In this document: positions 26,307 to 34,819 of the stretch, in pieces
Layout of the letters: each line of letters starts with the position of its first letter
Numbering within the stretch: position 1 is the first letter of the stretch
Assembly: GCF_000013085.1 (NCBI RefSeq)
Contig: NC_007643.1
Location: forward strand, 3,481,501-3,545,500
Direction: 5' to 3'
Source: Rhodospirillum rubrum ATCC 11170
GTDB lineage: Bacteria; Pseudomonadota; Alphaproteobacteria; Rhodospirillales; Rhodospirillaceae
Length of the DNA stretch: 64,000 bases
Position numbers and translations under genes: made by a program
The notes under the pieces: model-generated
Seen by the model: only the letters and a program-made list of their open reading frames with translations
Databases searched by the model: none
Told to the model about the DNA's origin: nothing

Positions 26307-27047
26307 ATGTTGGCGACTTCCCAGACTTCCCAAACGGCCAGGCGCCCCGGCGCCGCGCCGTCACCGTCTTCTTTGGCCGCGCCCCTGGTCCGGCGCTTCC
26401 GCGGGTTCATCGAGGATGGCCGTTTTCCCTGCGTTGGCGCCAAGGCCGCCTTGAGCCGCGACCGGCTGGCGATCGTCGTCGCCGGCGACATCCGCTTGGC
26501 GGGCGAGGACCGGCGCATTCACGCCGCCCTGGTGCGCATGGTCCGCAGCTATCAGCACGACAAGGCGATGTTCCGTTCGCTGGCGGTGATCTTCGAATCC
26601 CCCCGGCGCATCGGCGAACCGGCTTTTGAACGCCATCTGTGGGCCCGCCTCAACAGCCTTCACCGCATCGACCGTCGGCATTTCGGCTGGTCGGCGGCCG
26701 TCAGCCCCGATCCCGCCGATCCCCATTTCGGCATGAGCTTCGCCGGCGCCGGCTTTTTCGTTGTCGGCCTGCACCCCGGCGCCTCGCGGCCGGCACGGCG
26801 CTTCGTGCGCCCGACCCTGGTTTTCAACATGCACGACCAATTCGAACGCCTGCGCGCCGAGGGGCGTTACGACAAGATGCGCGCCACCATCCTTGAGCGC
26901 GACCGCAAGCTGGCCGGCTCGATCAATCCGATGCTGGCGGCCTTCGGCGAGCGCAGCGAAGCCCGCCAATACAGCGGCCGGGTTGTTCCCGAAGGCTGGC
27001 GGTGCCCCTTCCATGCCGAGACGACCGCCCGGGAGATCCACCGATGA
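26307..27047 (+). CDS. YqcI/YcgG family protein (GntA-like heme-dependent N-oxygenase)
   Basis: A 246-residue protein with the signature of the YqcI/YcgG family: FPCVGAKAAL (Cys42), AVIFESP, LHRIDRRHFGW, and a C-terminal stretch NPMLAAFGERSEARQYSGRVVPEGWRCPFH. One member, GntA of guanitoxin biosynthesis, is a heme enzyme that N-hydroxylates a guanidine. Whether this one hydroxylates a guanidino compound is inferred. Its stop overlaps the DUF1989 start (ATGA, 27044-27047), so the two are translationally coupled and probably act together. Confidence 0.72.
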   Translation: MLATSQTSQTARRPGAAPSPSSLAAPLVRRFRGFIEDGRFPCVGAKAALSRDRLAIVVAGDIRLAGEDRRIHAALVRMVRSYQHDKAMFRSLAVIFESPRRIGEPAFERHLWARLNSLHRIDRRHFGWSAAVSPDPADPHFGMSFAGAGFFVVGLHPGASRPARRFVRPTLVFNMHDQFERLRAEGRYDKMRATILERDRKLAGSINPMLAAFGERSEARQYSGRVVPEGWRCPFHAETTAREIHR

Positions 27048-27631
27048 TCGTTGAAATTCCGCCGCGCTCGGGAACCGCCTTCCGTCTGGCCAAGGGCGAA
27101 AGCCTGCGGGTGATCGATCCCGAGGGCGAACAGGTCGCCGATCTGCTGGCCTTCAATGCCGAAGACGTGGCCGAGGCGCTCTCGAACGGCCGTACCTTCG
27201 ATTACCTGGAGCGCATCTATCTGACCAGCGGCGACCCGCTCTATTCCAACCGCTCCACCATCCTGGCGCGCATCACCGAAGACACGGTGGGCCGCCATGA
27301 TTTCCTGCTCACCCCCTGCTCGGCCGATACCTTTCGCATCCTTTATGGCGATGCCCATCCCCATCACGGCTGCTTTGGCAATCTGGCCCAGGCCCTGGCC
27401 CCCTTTGGCATCGCCGCCGACGCCCTGCCCTGCGCCTTCAATGTGTTCATGAACGTGCCCGTCGATGGCGAAACCGGCCGCATCAAGGTTCTGCCGCCCC
27501 TCAGCCGGCCGGGCGATCACCTGACGATTCAGGCCGAGATCGACCTGATCATCGGCCTGACCGCCTGTTCAGCCGGCCAGTCCAATAATTTCCGCTACAA
27601 GCCGATCCACTACGAGATCCTGCCGCCTTAG
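27044..27631 (+). CDS. DUF1989 / urea carboxylase-associated family protein
   Basis: A 195-residue protein of the DUF1989 (urea amidolyase/urea carboxylase-associated) family: VEIPPRSGTAFRLAKGESLRVIDPEGEQVADL, YSNRSTILARITEDTVGRHDFLLTPCSADTF, HHGCFGNL and CAFNVFMNVPVDGETGRI. Conserved Cys and His residues suggest a metal site. Members include the CgdAB carboxyguanidine deiminases. Here it stands alone, without urea carboxylase, directly coupled to a GntA-like N-oxygenase by an ATGA overlap. A step on a guanidino or carbamoyl compound is a reasonable guess but unproven. Its stop codon lies inside the palindrome at 27626. Confidence 0.75.
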   Translation: MIVEIPPRSGTAFRLAKGESLRVIDPEGEQVADLLAFNAEDVAEALSNGRTFDYLERIYLTSGDPLYSNRSTILARITEDTVGRHDFLLTPCSADTFRILYGDAHPHHGCFGNLAQALAPFGIAADALPCAFNVFMNVPVDGETGRIKVLPPLSRPGDHLTIQAEIDLIIGLTACSAGQSNNFRYKPIHYEILPP

Positions 27632-27740
27632 AGCGGTGAGCGTGAAATCGGGTTCACGCTCACCACTCTAAGGTCTTGATAGTCAAGCAAATCGTCGTCG
27701 CACTCTGTTTCAGAGTGCTCGGGATTTGCCCTAAATCCCG
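27626..27740 (+). repeat. Palindromic intergenic element with three hairpins
   Basis: A near-perfect palindrome at 27626-27673 has 21-nt arms (CCTTAGAG then GGTGAGCGTGAA; mirrored as TTCACGCTCACC then CTCTAAGG) with one mismatch per arm and a 6-nt loop. Two further perfect hairpins follow: GCACTCTG-TTT-CAGAGTGC (27700-27718) and CGGGATTT-GCCCT-AAATCCCG (27720-27740), the last reaching into the end of the radical SAM gene. It sits between two convergent genes. This is like dispersed repeat (REP/RIME-type) elements of alphaproteobacteria and may act as a bidirectional terminator. Confidence 0.8.
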
Positions 27741-28612
27741 CGCGCCCACAGCGGGCGCAACAGGGCGCCATGGGCGCGGGCGTGGCGCAACTGGCCAAGC
27801 AGGCGATCGCGGTCACGCGGCAGGGTGCCGGCCAGGGCGAGGGCGTTGGAGGCGTGGTTGGAACGGAAGATCACCGGGCGGCGCGGCGCCAGATGATCGA
27901 GCAATTCCTCCAACTCGTCCAACATGCCGCCATCGTCCTGGAAGGAAAAACTCCCCTGGAAACGCTCCAGGAACGACTCCTTGCGCTCGTCGGTCAGATG
28001 AAGCTGCAGGGTCGACAGATAGGTCGGCGGCGTTCGGTTGATCAGGGCCGCCGTCGCCTGGGCATGCTCGCGCCAGCGCCCGCGCCCGGCCAGCCCAAGG
28101 ATCACCGTGGCCGACACCTTCATGCCCGCCGCCCGCGCCCGCTCGATCGCCCGGCCAACCGCTTCGGTCGAGGCGCCCTTGACCATGCGGCGCAGGGTAT
28201 CGGCGTCGCCGGTCTCCACCCCCATATACAGCAGGGACAATTTGGCCGCGCGCAACGCCGCCAGTTCGGCCGGCTCCTTGTGCAGGATATCGGCCGGGGT
28301 GGCATAGCAACTGACCCGGGCGAGGGCGGGCAAAACGCCGGCAAGATCGCCAAGCAGGGTCAGCAGATGGTCGGTGGGCAGGCGCAAGGCGTCGCCATCG
28401 CCCAGAAAAACCCGATGGGCCTCGGGCCACAGGCGGGCGGCGTCCCTGATCTCAGCGCGCACCTCCTCGATCGGCCGTTCCTCATAGGTTTTGGAGCGGT
28501 ACATCGAGCAAAAGGCACACTGATTATGGCCACAACCAAGGGTCGCCTGAATAATCAGATTGTCGGCCTCCGAGGGAGGCCGGTAAAGCGGCATATGATA
28601 GGAAAGGGTCAA
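27731..28612 (-). CDS. Radical SAM protein (GCxHNxCxFCxMY subfamily)
   Basis: A 293-residue radical SAM protein. The cluster motif is C27-GHNQ-C32-AF-C35, spacing Cx4Cx2C instead of the classic Cx3Cx2C, followed by SMYRSK. This is a known subfamily pattern (GC.HN.C.FC.MY). Downstream are GDGDALRLP, YMGVETGD and GMKVSATVILGLAGRGRWREHA, the SAM-binding strands. The subfamily's chemistry is unassigned. It is convergent with DUF1989, and its own stop overlaps a palindrome. Confidence 0.85.
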   Translation of the reverse strand: MTLSYHMPLYRPPSEADNLIIQATLGCGHNQCAFCSMYRSKTYEERPIEEVRAEIRDAARLWPEAHRVFLGDGDALRLPTDHLLTLLGDLAGVLPALARVSCYATPADILHKEPAELAALRAAKLSLLYMGVETGDADTLRRMVKGASTEAVGRAIERARAAGMKVSATVILGLAGRGRWREHAQATAALINRTPPTYLSTLQLHLTDERKESFLERFQGSFSFQDDGGMLDELEELLDHLAPRRPVIFRSNHASNALALAGTLPRDRDRLLGQLRHARAHGALLRPLWARGI

Positions 28613-28744
28613 GGCGCGTTTTCCCGTCGTCCGTCTTGTGACGTCTTCTTGCCTCGGCCGAGGTTTAACCGCTTATAGCAAGAGCCGAGGGCCCGATCCA
28701 GGGCCCGCGCCCTTTCTCCGTCGATCCAACCCGGGAAGATCCCC

Positions 28745-29182
28745 ATGTCCTTGCTATCGACCCTGTTCGGAGACACCACCGATCCGCCCCAGGATCCCTA
28801 CTGGCAACGCAATCCCGACTTGAAATACTACCGCCTTCTGCAGATTTCGCGCCGGCCCCAGGTGCTGGCCGACAAAAGCGGCGTGTTCATCCTGTGGAGC
28901 CAGAGCCCCCATGGGCATTGGATCTATTGCGCCCATGCCGAGGATCTGGAGGGCGCCGTCGAAATCGTCGCCAGCCATCCCGAGGTCATCAGCCTCGAGT
29001 CGCGCCATGGCTTGCTGTTCTCGTGGTCGCCGATCCGCGCCGATCTGCGCGATGGCGTGGTCGCCCATCTGCGCGCGACCCTGCCCTTCGCCCTGGAAGA
29101 CGCGGCCCTTGATGACAGGCTTGGCCTGTCGGCGGCCAAACTGGCCGCGGCCGAACCGGTGCCCGTGCTGCCGCCCGGCTAA
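28745..29182 (+). CDS. Conserved hypothetical protein
   Basis: A 145-residue soluble protein (MSLLSTLFGDTTDPPQDPYWQRNPDLKYYRLLQ...). It has no signal peptide and no recognised motif. The region VEIVASHPEVISLESRHGLLFSWSPIRADLRDGVVAHLRATLPF suggests an alpha/beta fold. Strong codon use for the host and a good start (GGGAAGATCCCC before ATG) support a real gene. It is convergent with gcvPB. Confidence 0.6.
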   Translation: MSLLSTLFGDTTDPPQDPYWQRNPDLKYYRLLQISRRPQVLADKSGVFILWSQSPHGHWIYCAHAEDLEGAVEIVASHPEVISLESRHGLLFSWSPIRADLRDGVVAHLRATLPFALEDAALDDRLGLSAAKLAAAEPVPVLPPG

Positions 29183-29186
29183 AACG

Positions 29187-29219
29187 CCCCCCGGCCGCAC
29201 AACGCGCGCGGTCGGGGGG
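29187..29219. terminator. GC-rich hairpin between convergent genes
   Basis: CCCCCCGGCCGC (29187-29198) pairs with GCGGTCGGGGGG (29208-29219) over 12 bp with one G-U pair and a 9-nt loop. It lies between the ends of the hypothetical gene and gcvPB. No long T tract follows on either strand, so it is a probable but atypical bidirectional terminator. Confidence 0.45.
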
Positions 29220-29229
29220 ATCGGCGCTC

Positions 29230-30744
29230 TTATTCGGCGGCGTCCTTGAGGGCCGGCGGCGTCCAGCGCAGCACCGGCTTGCGGGCGGCCAGGGTTTCAT
29301 CAAGGCGACGGCGCGGCGTCAGCTGCGGCGCCGCCTTGAAGGCTTCGGCGCCGTTTTCGCGGGCGCGCCGGGCCAGATCCTTCAGCGTCGCGATGAACAG
29401 ATCAAGGGTCTGGCGGCTTTCGGTTTCCGTCGGCTCGATCAACAGCGCCCCATGGACGACCAGCGGGAAATACATGGTCATCGGGTGATAGCCCTCGTCG
29501 ATCAGCGCCTTGGCGAAATCAAGGGTGCTGACCCCGGTATCCTTGAGGAAGCGATCGTCAAACAGCGCCTCGTGCATGCAGGGCCCCTCGAACGACGCCG
29601 ACAGTGTGTCCTTGAGGCTGGCTAGCAGGTAATTGGCATTGAGCACCGCATCGCCGCTGGCCTGACGCAAGCCGTCCTTGCCCATGCTCATCATGTAGCA
29701 GAGCGCGCGCACGAACACGCCGAACTGGCCATGGAAGCCCTTGAGCCGGCCAAAGGGCGCGGTGCCGTCGGCCTGGGCGTCAAGATCGGTCTCGATCAGG
29801 CGGAAGCCCTCCGTGTCATGAACCACATAGGGCAGCGGCGCGAAGGGAGCGAGGGCTTCTGACAGCACCGTGGGGCCGGCGCCGGGGCCGCCGCCGCCGT
29901 GCGGCGTCGAGAAGGTCTTGTGCAGATTGATATGCATGGCGTCGGCGCCCAGATCGCCAACCCGCACCCGGCCGACGATGGCATTGAAATTGGCGCCATC
30001 CATATAGAAAAAGGCACCCGCCGCGTGAACGGCCTTGGACAGGGTGATGATGTCGCCTTCGAACAGGCCGCAGGTATTGGGGTTGGTCAGCATCACCGCC
30101 GCCACATCGGGCCCCAGGCGGGCGGTCAGCACGGCGCTGTCGACCCGGCCCCGGGCGTCGGCGGGGATGGTCTCGACCTTGAAGCCGCAGGCCGCCGCCG
30201 TCGCCGGATTGGTGCCATGGGCGCTTTCGGGAACCAGCACCACCTTGCGCTCATCGCCGCGCGCCTGCAGGGCGGCGCGGATCGCCATCATCCCGCACAA
30301 CTCGCCATGCGCCCCGGCCGCCGGCGACAGGGCGACGGCGGGCATGCCAGTCAATTCCTTCAACCAGCGCGCCAAATGGTCCATCAAGGCCAGGGCGCCC
30401 TGAACGGTGGAGACCGGCTGGAAGGGGTGGATATCGGCGAAGCCGGGCAGCCGGGCCATGCGCTCGTTCAGCCGCGGGTTATACTTCATGGTGCACGAGC
30501 CCAGCGGATAGAAGCCGGCATCGATGCTGTAGTTCTTTTGCGACAGGCGGGTGTAGTGGCGCACCACCTGGGGCTCGGACAGTCCGGGCAGGCCGATCGG
30601 CCCCTGGCGCGTCAAACCGCCCAGGCGGTCGGTGAAGGGGGCGGGCGGCGTCAGATCGACCGCCGTCGAGCCGGGGGTGTCGAGTTCGAAAATCAGGGGC
30701 TCTTCAAGCTGAAGCCCGCGGTTGCCGGTGAAGGTCGCGGTCAT
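29230..30744 (-). CDS. gcvPB: Glycine dehydrogenase (decarboxylating), subunit 2
   Basis: A 504-residue protein, the C-terminal half of a split P-protein. It carries LGSCTMKYNPRLNE and the PLP-lysine motif HINLHKTFSTPHGGGGPG. Together with GcvPA it decarboxylates glycine and transfers the aminomethyl group to GcvH. It is the last gene of the gcv operon and its start directly follows the gcvPA stop (30744/30745). Confidence 0.96.
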   Translation of the reverse strand: MTATFTGNRGLQLEEPLIFELDTPGSTAVDLTPPAPFTDRLGGLTRQGPIGLPGLSEPQVVRHYTRLSQKNYSIDAGFYPLGSCTMKYNPRLNERMARLPGFADIHPFQPVSTVQGALALMDHLARWLKELTGMPAVALSPAAGAHGELCGMMAIRAALQARGDERKVVLVPESAHGTNPATAAACGFKVETIPADARGRVDSAVLTARLGPDVAAVMLTNPNTCGLFEGDIITLSKAVHAAGAFFYMDGANFNAIVGRVRVGDLGADAMHINLHKTFSTPHGGGGPGAGPTVLSEALAPFAPLPYVVHDTEGFRLIETDLDAQADGTAPFGRLKGFHGQFGVFVRALCYMMSMGKDGLRQASGDAVLNANYLLASLKDTLSASFEGPCMHEALFDDRFLKDTGVSTLDFAKALIDEGYHPMTMYFPLVVHGALLIEPTETESRQTLDLFIATLKDLARRARENGAEAFKAAPQLTPRRRLDETLAARKPVLRWTPPALKDAAE

Positions 30745-32091
30745 TTAAAGCACCTCTTTCAGGGCGGCCACCAGGGCGTCGGCATCCTCGGGCGTGGTCA
30801 ATTCCGTGGCGTTGACCAGCAGCAGATTGGCCAGCTCGGGATAGGTCGGCAGGAAGCGCGAGACCGGCACGCCCGCCAGGATCGACCGTGCGGCCAAAGC
30901 CTCGACGACTTCGGCGGCGGGCTTGGGCAGGCGCAGGGTGAACTCGTTGAAGAAGGTCTCGGGCAGAACCTTCACCCCCTTCACCCGCGCCAGCTTCTCG
31001 GCCAAGGCGACGGCATTGGCGTGGTTGATCCACGCCAGCCGGGTAAAGCCCGCCTCGCCCAGCAAGGTCATATGGATGGTGAAGGCCAGGGCGATCAGCC
31101 CCGAATTGGTGCAGATGTTCGAGGTCGCCTTCTCGCGGCGGATATGCTGCTCGCGGGTTGACAGCGTCAGCACATAACCGCGCTTGCCGCTTTCATCGAG
31201 CGTCTCGCCGGCCAGCCGGCCGGGCATCTGGCGCAGGTATTTCTCGCGGGTGGCGAACAGCCCGACGCCGGGACCGCCAAAACCGGTCGGCGAGCCCAGG
31301 GCATGACCCTCGGCCACCACGATATCGGCGCCCATGGCGCCCGGCGGGGCGACCAGACCCAGCGACACCGGCTCGCATACCGCCACCACCAGCAGGGCGC
31401 CGGCGGCGTGGCAGGCCTCGGCCAGCGGCGACAGATCGCGCAAACGGCCAAAGAAATCCGGGTTCTGAACGATAACGCAGGCGGTGTCGGAGCCGACGCG
31501 CCCGATCAGATCGCCCAGGGCCAGCGGATCGGGGGGCAGCCCCTCGCCCTCATGGCCCAGGCAGGCCAGCAGGGTCTGGGTGGTCGCGGTGTAATGGGGA
31601 TGCAGCCCGCCGGCCATCAGCACCTTGCGCCGGCGGGTGATGCGCACGGCCATGGCCGCCGCCTCGGCGCAGGCGGTGGCGCCATCGTACATCGAGGCGT
31701 TGGCCACCTCCATGCCGGTGATCAGCGCCACCTGGGTCTGGAACTCGAACAGATACTGAAGCGTGCCCTGGCTGACCTCGGCCTGATAGGGGGTATAGGA
31801 GGTCAGGAATTCGCCGCGCTGGATCAGGGCGTCGACGGCGGCGGGCACATGGTGGCGATAGGATCCCGCGCCCAGGAAGCAGGGCACCGATCCGGCGGTC
31901 AGATTGCGCGCCGCCAGGGCCGAAAGCGCGCGCTCGACCTCCATCTCGCCGCCGTGATCGGGCAAGGCGTCGAAGGCGGCCTGATCCAGGGCCTCGCGCG
32001 GGACGTCACGAAACAGATCTTCGACCGAAGCCGCGCCGATGGTGGCGAGCATGGCGGCGCGGTCGGCCTCGGAATGGGGGAGGTAACGCAT
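30745..32091 (-). CDS. gcvPA: Glycine dehydrogenase (decarboxylating), subunit 1
   Basis: A 448-residue protein, the N-terminal half of a split P-protein. It starts [31 protein letters not shown] and includes [35 protein letters not shown] and [11 protein letters not shown], all characteristic of GcvPA. It forms the glycine decarboxylase with GcvPB. There is a 56-nt gap to gcvH upstream. Confidence 0.96.
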   Translation of the reverse strand: MRYLPHSEADRAAMLATIGAASVEDLFRDVPREALDQAAFDALPDHGGEMEVERALSALAARNLTAGSVPCFLGAGSYRHHVPAAVDALIQRGEFLTSYTPYQAEVSQGTLQYLFEFQTQVALITGMEVANASMYDGATACAEAAAMAVRITRRRKVLMAGGLHPHYTATTQTLLACLGHEGEGLPPDPLALGDLIGRVGSDTACVIVQNPDFFGRLRDLSPLAEACHAAGALLVVAVCEPVSLGLVAPPGAMGADIVVAEGHALGSPTGFGGPGVGLFATREKYLRQMPGRLAGETLDESGKRGYVLTLSTREQHIRREKATSNICTNSGLIALAFTIHMTLLGEAGFTRLAWINHANAVALAEKLARVKGVKVLPETFFNEFTLRLPKPAAEVVEALAARSILAGVPVSRFLPTYPELANLLLVNATELTTPEDADALVAALKEVL

Positions 32092-32147
32092 GGGAGTCCT
32101 TCAGCCTCGAAAAAATGCCCGGACGGGCCGGTGGCGGCGCCGCTTGG

Positions 32148-32528
32148 TTAATCGAGCTCGCCGACGAAGGCGTCGTAGGCTTCTTGATCCATCAGCTCGT
32201 CAAGCTCGGCCGGCTCGCTCAGCCGCACCTTGAAGAACCAGCCGTCGCCCAGGGCGTCGGTGTTCACCTGTCCCGGCGCCTCGGGCAGGCTGTCATTGGC
32301 TTCGACCACCTCGCCGCTGACCGGCGAATAGACCTCGCTGGCCGCCTTGACCGATTCGACGACGGCGGCGTCGCCGCCGCGCTCGATCTCGCGGCCGATT
32401 TCGGGCAGTTCGACGAAAACCACGTCGCCAAGCTGCTTCTGGGCGTAATCGGTGATGCCGATGGTGCCGATGCCATCGTCATCGACGCTGACCCATTCGT
32501 GATCTTCGGTGAAATAGAGTTTGCTCAT
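32148..32528 (-). CDS. gcvH: Glycine cleavage system H protein
   Basis: A 126-residue lipoyl carrier. Lys61 in [15 protein letters not shown] is the lipoylation site. It carries the aminomethyl intermediate between P, T and L proteins. It lies between gcvT and gcvPA in the operon. Confidence 0.97.
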   Translation of the reverse strand: MSKLYFTEDHEWVSVDDDGIGTIGITDYAQKQLGDVVFVELPEIGREIERGGDAAVVESVKAASEVYSPVSGEVVEANDSLPEAPGQVNTDALGDGWFFKVRLSEPAELDELMDQEAYDAFVGELD

Positions 32529-32606
32529 GACCAGAACCCTCGCCTGGTAACGGTTGACGACAAAAGCGATGACAAAAGGAATAAGTGGGACGCGTCGCGC
32601 CGGACG

Positions 32607-33734
32607 CTATGCCTTGTGATAGCGATGGGCGACGAAGGGCATCTCGACCACATGGGCGGGCAAGGCCTTGCCGCGCACCACCAGCGAAACCGCCGTGCCG
32701 GGCGCGGCCAGTTCGGCTGGAACCATGCCCATGGCGATCGGCGCCGACAGGCTGGGCGAGAAGCCGCCCGAGGTCACTTCGCCAACCACCTCCCCCTGGG
32801 GCCCCAGGATGGCGGAATGGGCGCGCACCGGCGCTTTGCCCTCGGGACGCAGACCAACGCGGCAGCGCTTGGGCCCCTGGGCCAGATCTTGTTGGATCGC
32901 CGAAGCCCCGGGAAAGCCGCCCTCGGCCCGCCGACGCTTGCCGATGATCCACGACAGACCGGCTTCGACCGGGGTGGTGGTGGTGTCGATATCGCTGCCA
33001 TAGAGGCACAACCCGGCCTCCAGGCGCAGGCTGTCGCGCGCCCCCAGGCCGATCAAGGCCACCGCCTCATTGGCGATCAAGGTTTGCGCCAGATCAAGGG
33101 CGGCTTCGGCGGGCACGCTGATTTCAAAACCGTCCTCGCCGGTATAGCCCGAGCGGGTAACGAAGCAATCGACCCCGCACAGGCTCAGCCAGCGCCCCGA
33201 CATGAAGCCCATCTCGGCGGCCCTGGCATCCAAACCGGCCAGCACCGAAACCGCCAGCGGCCCTTGCAGGGCGAGCAGCGCAGTGTCGGGCAGGCGTTCG
33301 AGCCGGGCGTCGAAGCCGGCCAGATGGGCCTCGATATGGTCGAGATCGGCGTCCTTGCAGGCGGCGTTGACCACCAGGAACAGGTCATCGGCGCGCTTGG
33401 TGACCATCAGGTCGTCAAGAATGCCGCCCTGGTCATTGGTCAGCACCGTATAGCGCTGACGGCCTTCCTTGAGGATTTCGAGATCGCCCGGAACCAGGGC
33501 TTCCAGGGCGGCGATGCGCTGCGGCCCGACCAAACGGGCTTGGCCCATGTGCGAGACATCGAACAGCCCGGCGCTTGCGCGGGTGTGCAGATGCTCGGCC
33601 AGAACGCCCATCGGGTATTGAACGGGCATGTCATAGCCGGCGAAGGGCACCATGCGGGCGCCTCGCTCCAGATGGAGGGCGTGGAGCGGCGTGGTCAGCA
33701 GGGAAACGGTGGGGTCCGACAAATGCGGCTCCAT
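32607..33734 (-). CDS. gcvT: Aminomethyltransferase (glycine cleavage T protein)
   Basis: A 375-residue folate-binding T protein. Motifs include MVPFAGYDMPVQYP, ASAGLFDVSHMGQ, FVTRSGYTGEDGFEIS and GLGARDSLRLEAGLCLYG. It moves the methylene group from GcvH to tetrahydrofolate, releasing ammonia. It is the first gene of the operon, and the tandem glycine riboswitch lies directly upstream. ATG 33734 gives MEPHLSDPTVSLLTTPLHALH. Confidence 0.96.
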   Translation of the reverse strand: MEPHLSDPTVSLLTTPLHALHLERGARMVPFAGYDMPVQYPMGVLAEHLHTRASAGLFDVSHMGQARLVGPQRIAALEALVPGDLEILKEGRQRYTVLTNDQGGILDDLMVTKRADDLFLVVNAACKDADLDHIEAHLAGFDARLERLPDTALLALQGPLAVSVLAGLDARAAEMGFMSGRWLSLCGVDCFVTRSGYTGEDGFEISVPAEAALDLAQTLIANEAVALIGLGARDSLRLEAGLCLYGSDIDTTTTPVEAGLSWIIGKRRRAEGGFPGASAIQQDLAQGPKRCRVGLRPEGKAPVRAHSAILGPQGEVVGEVTSGGFSPSLSAPIAMGMVPAELAAPGTAVSLVVRGKALPAHVVEMPFVAHRYHKA

Positions 33735-33785
33735 GACCTGGGGTGGCGTACGTTCGGAGCCCTGGCGGTCCCCGACTATCGAACG

Positions 33786-34008
33786 CCCCCCTCTGTCTCG
33801 AAACCTGAAAGAGTCACCGGGGTCGGACCGCCGGCTTCCATCTTCGGTGAGAACGGCCCGGGGACGTCATCCCGCCGCCTGTTCTGCTTTCCAGAGAACC
33901 CATGCCGTTACGGTCCATTTGCCTGAGAGTTTCCGGGGGCGGTTGCTCCTTCGGCGCCGGCTCTGCCCCGCGCCTGATGGCACGGGCGACCGATCTCTCC
34001 CGTAACGG
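33786..34008 (-). promoter_or_regulatory. Tandem glycine riboswitch
   Basis: Read on the minus strand, two glycine aptamers lie end to end before gcvT. Aptamer 1 (about 34008 down to 33903) has P1 arms ACCGTTACGG/CCGTAACGG, GGGAGAG, GCCGAAGGAGCAACCGCC, GGAAACTCTCAGGCAAA and GGACC. Aptamer 2 (about 33898 down to 33786) has TCTCTGGAAAGC, CACCGAAGATGGAAGCCGG, GACTCTTTCAGGTTTCGAG and ACAGAG. The double arrangement with the CTCTGGA linker is the classic tandem form. It should turn on the gcv operon when glycine is high. Confidence 0.92.
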
Positions 34009-34100
34009 TTCGCGGGATGTCTTAAGCCAAGCTTAGCCTTTTGCCCCAGCCGGTGCAACCCCTGGCGCGGTGGCTGCGAAATAGGCAGGGGCGACCAAAG

Positions 34101-34652
34101 TCAGCGCGCCCCGGTGTTGTGCTCCTGGTTGTAGCGCAGTTCGTCGCGGGTCAGTTGGAAGCCGGCATAGACCTGTTCGCCGGCGGCGTTTTCGTCTTCC
34201 TTGAGCGGCAGGCGGATGACGACCTTTTCGTCGCGGAAGCGCACGCGGTTGACGTTGTCGGGGAAGACGACGCTGGCGGTATAGGTCTTCTTGGCCGCCG
34301 GGCTGGGAAAGAACGACGGCAGGGCGACGAAATACTCGAAATCGGCGGCGCGGCCGCTGGCGGCCGGTCCCAGTTCCAGGGCGAAGGACAGGAACATTTC
34401 GACCGTCACCCCCGTCTTGTCATAGGAACAGGTGCCCTCGAAGCCGGCGACCTCGCCCGTCAGGGTGATATCGGTGACATCGCGGCCCGGTCCGGCGCGA
34501 AAGCGCGTGAGGTCGGCGGTGGCGGCGTCGATGCGCACTTCGGGGCACCCACGCTTCTCGGGCTTCTGGAAGGCCGAGCACCCCGAAGCGGCCAGAACGG
34601 CGAGAACGGCCAGGGCGGAAAGGACGCGGCGGGACGCGAAAGGGGCGATCAT
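34101..34652 (-). CDS. Putative lipoprotein
   Basis: A 183-residue protein with a lipoprotein signal peptide: basic N-terminus, hydrophobic VLSALAVLAVLAA, then SGC with Cys25 as the lipidation site. The mature part is beta-rich (DVTDITLTGEVAGFEGTCSYDKTGVTVEMFLSFALELGP, YFVALPSFFPSPAAKKTYTASVVFP) and resembles uncharacterised outer-membrane lipoproteins of Rhodospirillales. ATG 34652 is preferred to 34712 because the signal peptide then starts correctly. Function unknown. Confidence 0.75.
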   Translation of the reverse strand: MIAPFASRRVLSALAVLAVLAASGCSAFQKPEKRGCPEVRIDAATADLTRFRAGPGRDVTDITLTGEVAGFEGTCSYDKTGVTVEMFLSFALELGPAASGRAADFEYFVALPSFFPSPAAKKTYTASVVFPDNVNRVRFRDEKVVIRLPLKEDENAAGEQVYAGFQLTRDELRYNQEHNTGAR

Positions 34653-34819
34653 GGGCTTGGCCTGCCTTGGAGGAAACGTGACGGGGAGGACGGTTCCCGT
34701 GTGATACCCCATCGCGCCCCGCCCGCCAAGGGCGCGGGTCTTCGCGCGGTTCGGCTTTTCAAGGGGCTTACAAAGCTGTTAGATGGCGCGCCCTCCCCGC
34801 CCGAACCGGATTGTTGCCG

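Noticed and set aside
29899-31161. 420-codon + strand ORF across gcvPB/gcvPA
   Set aside because: It is antisense to both P-protein genes and has no domain pattern.
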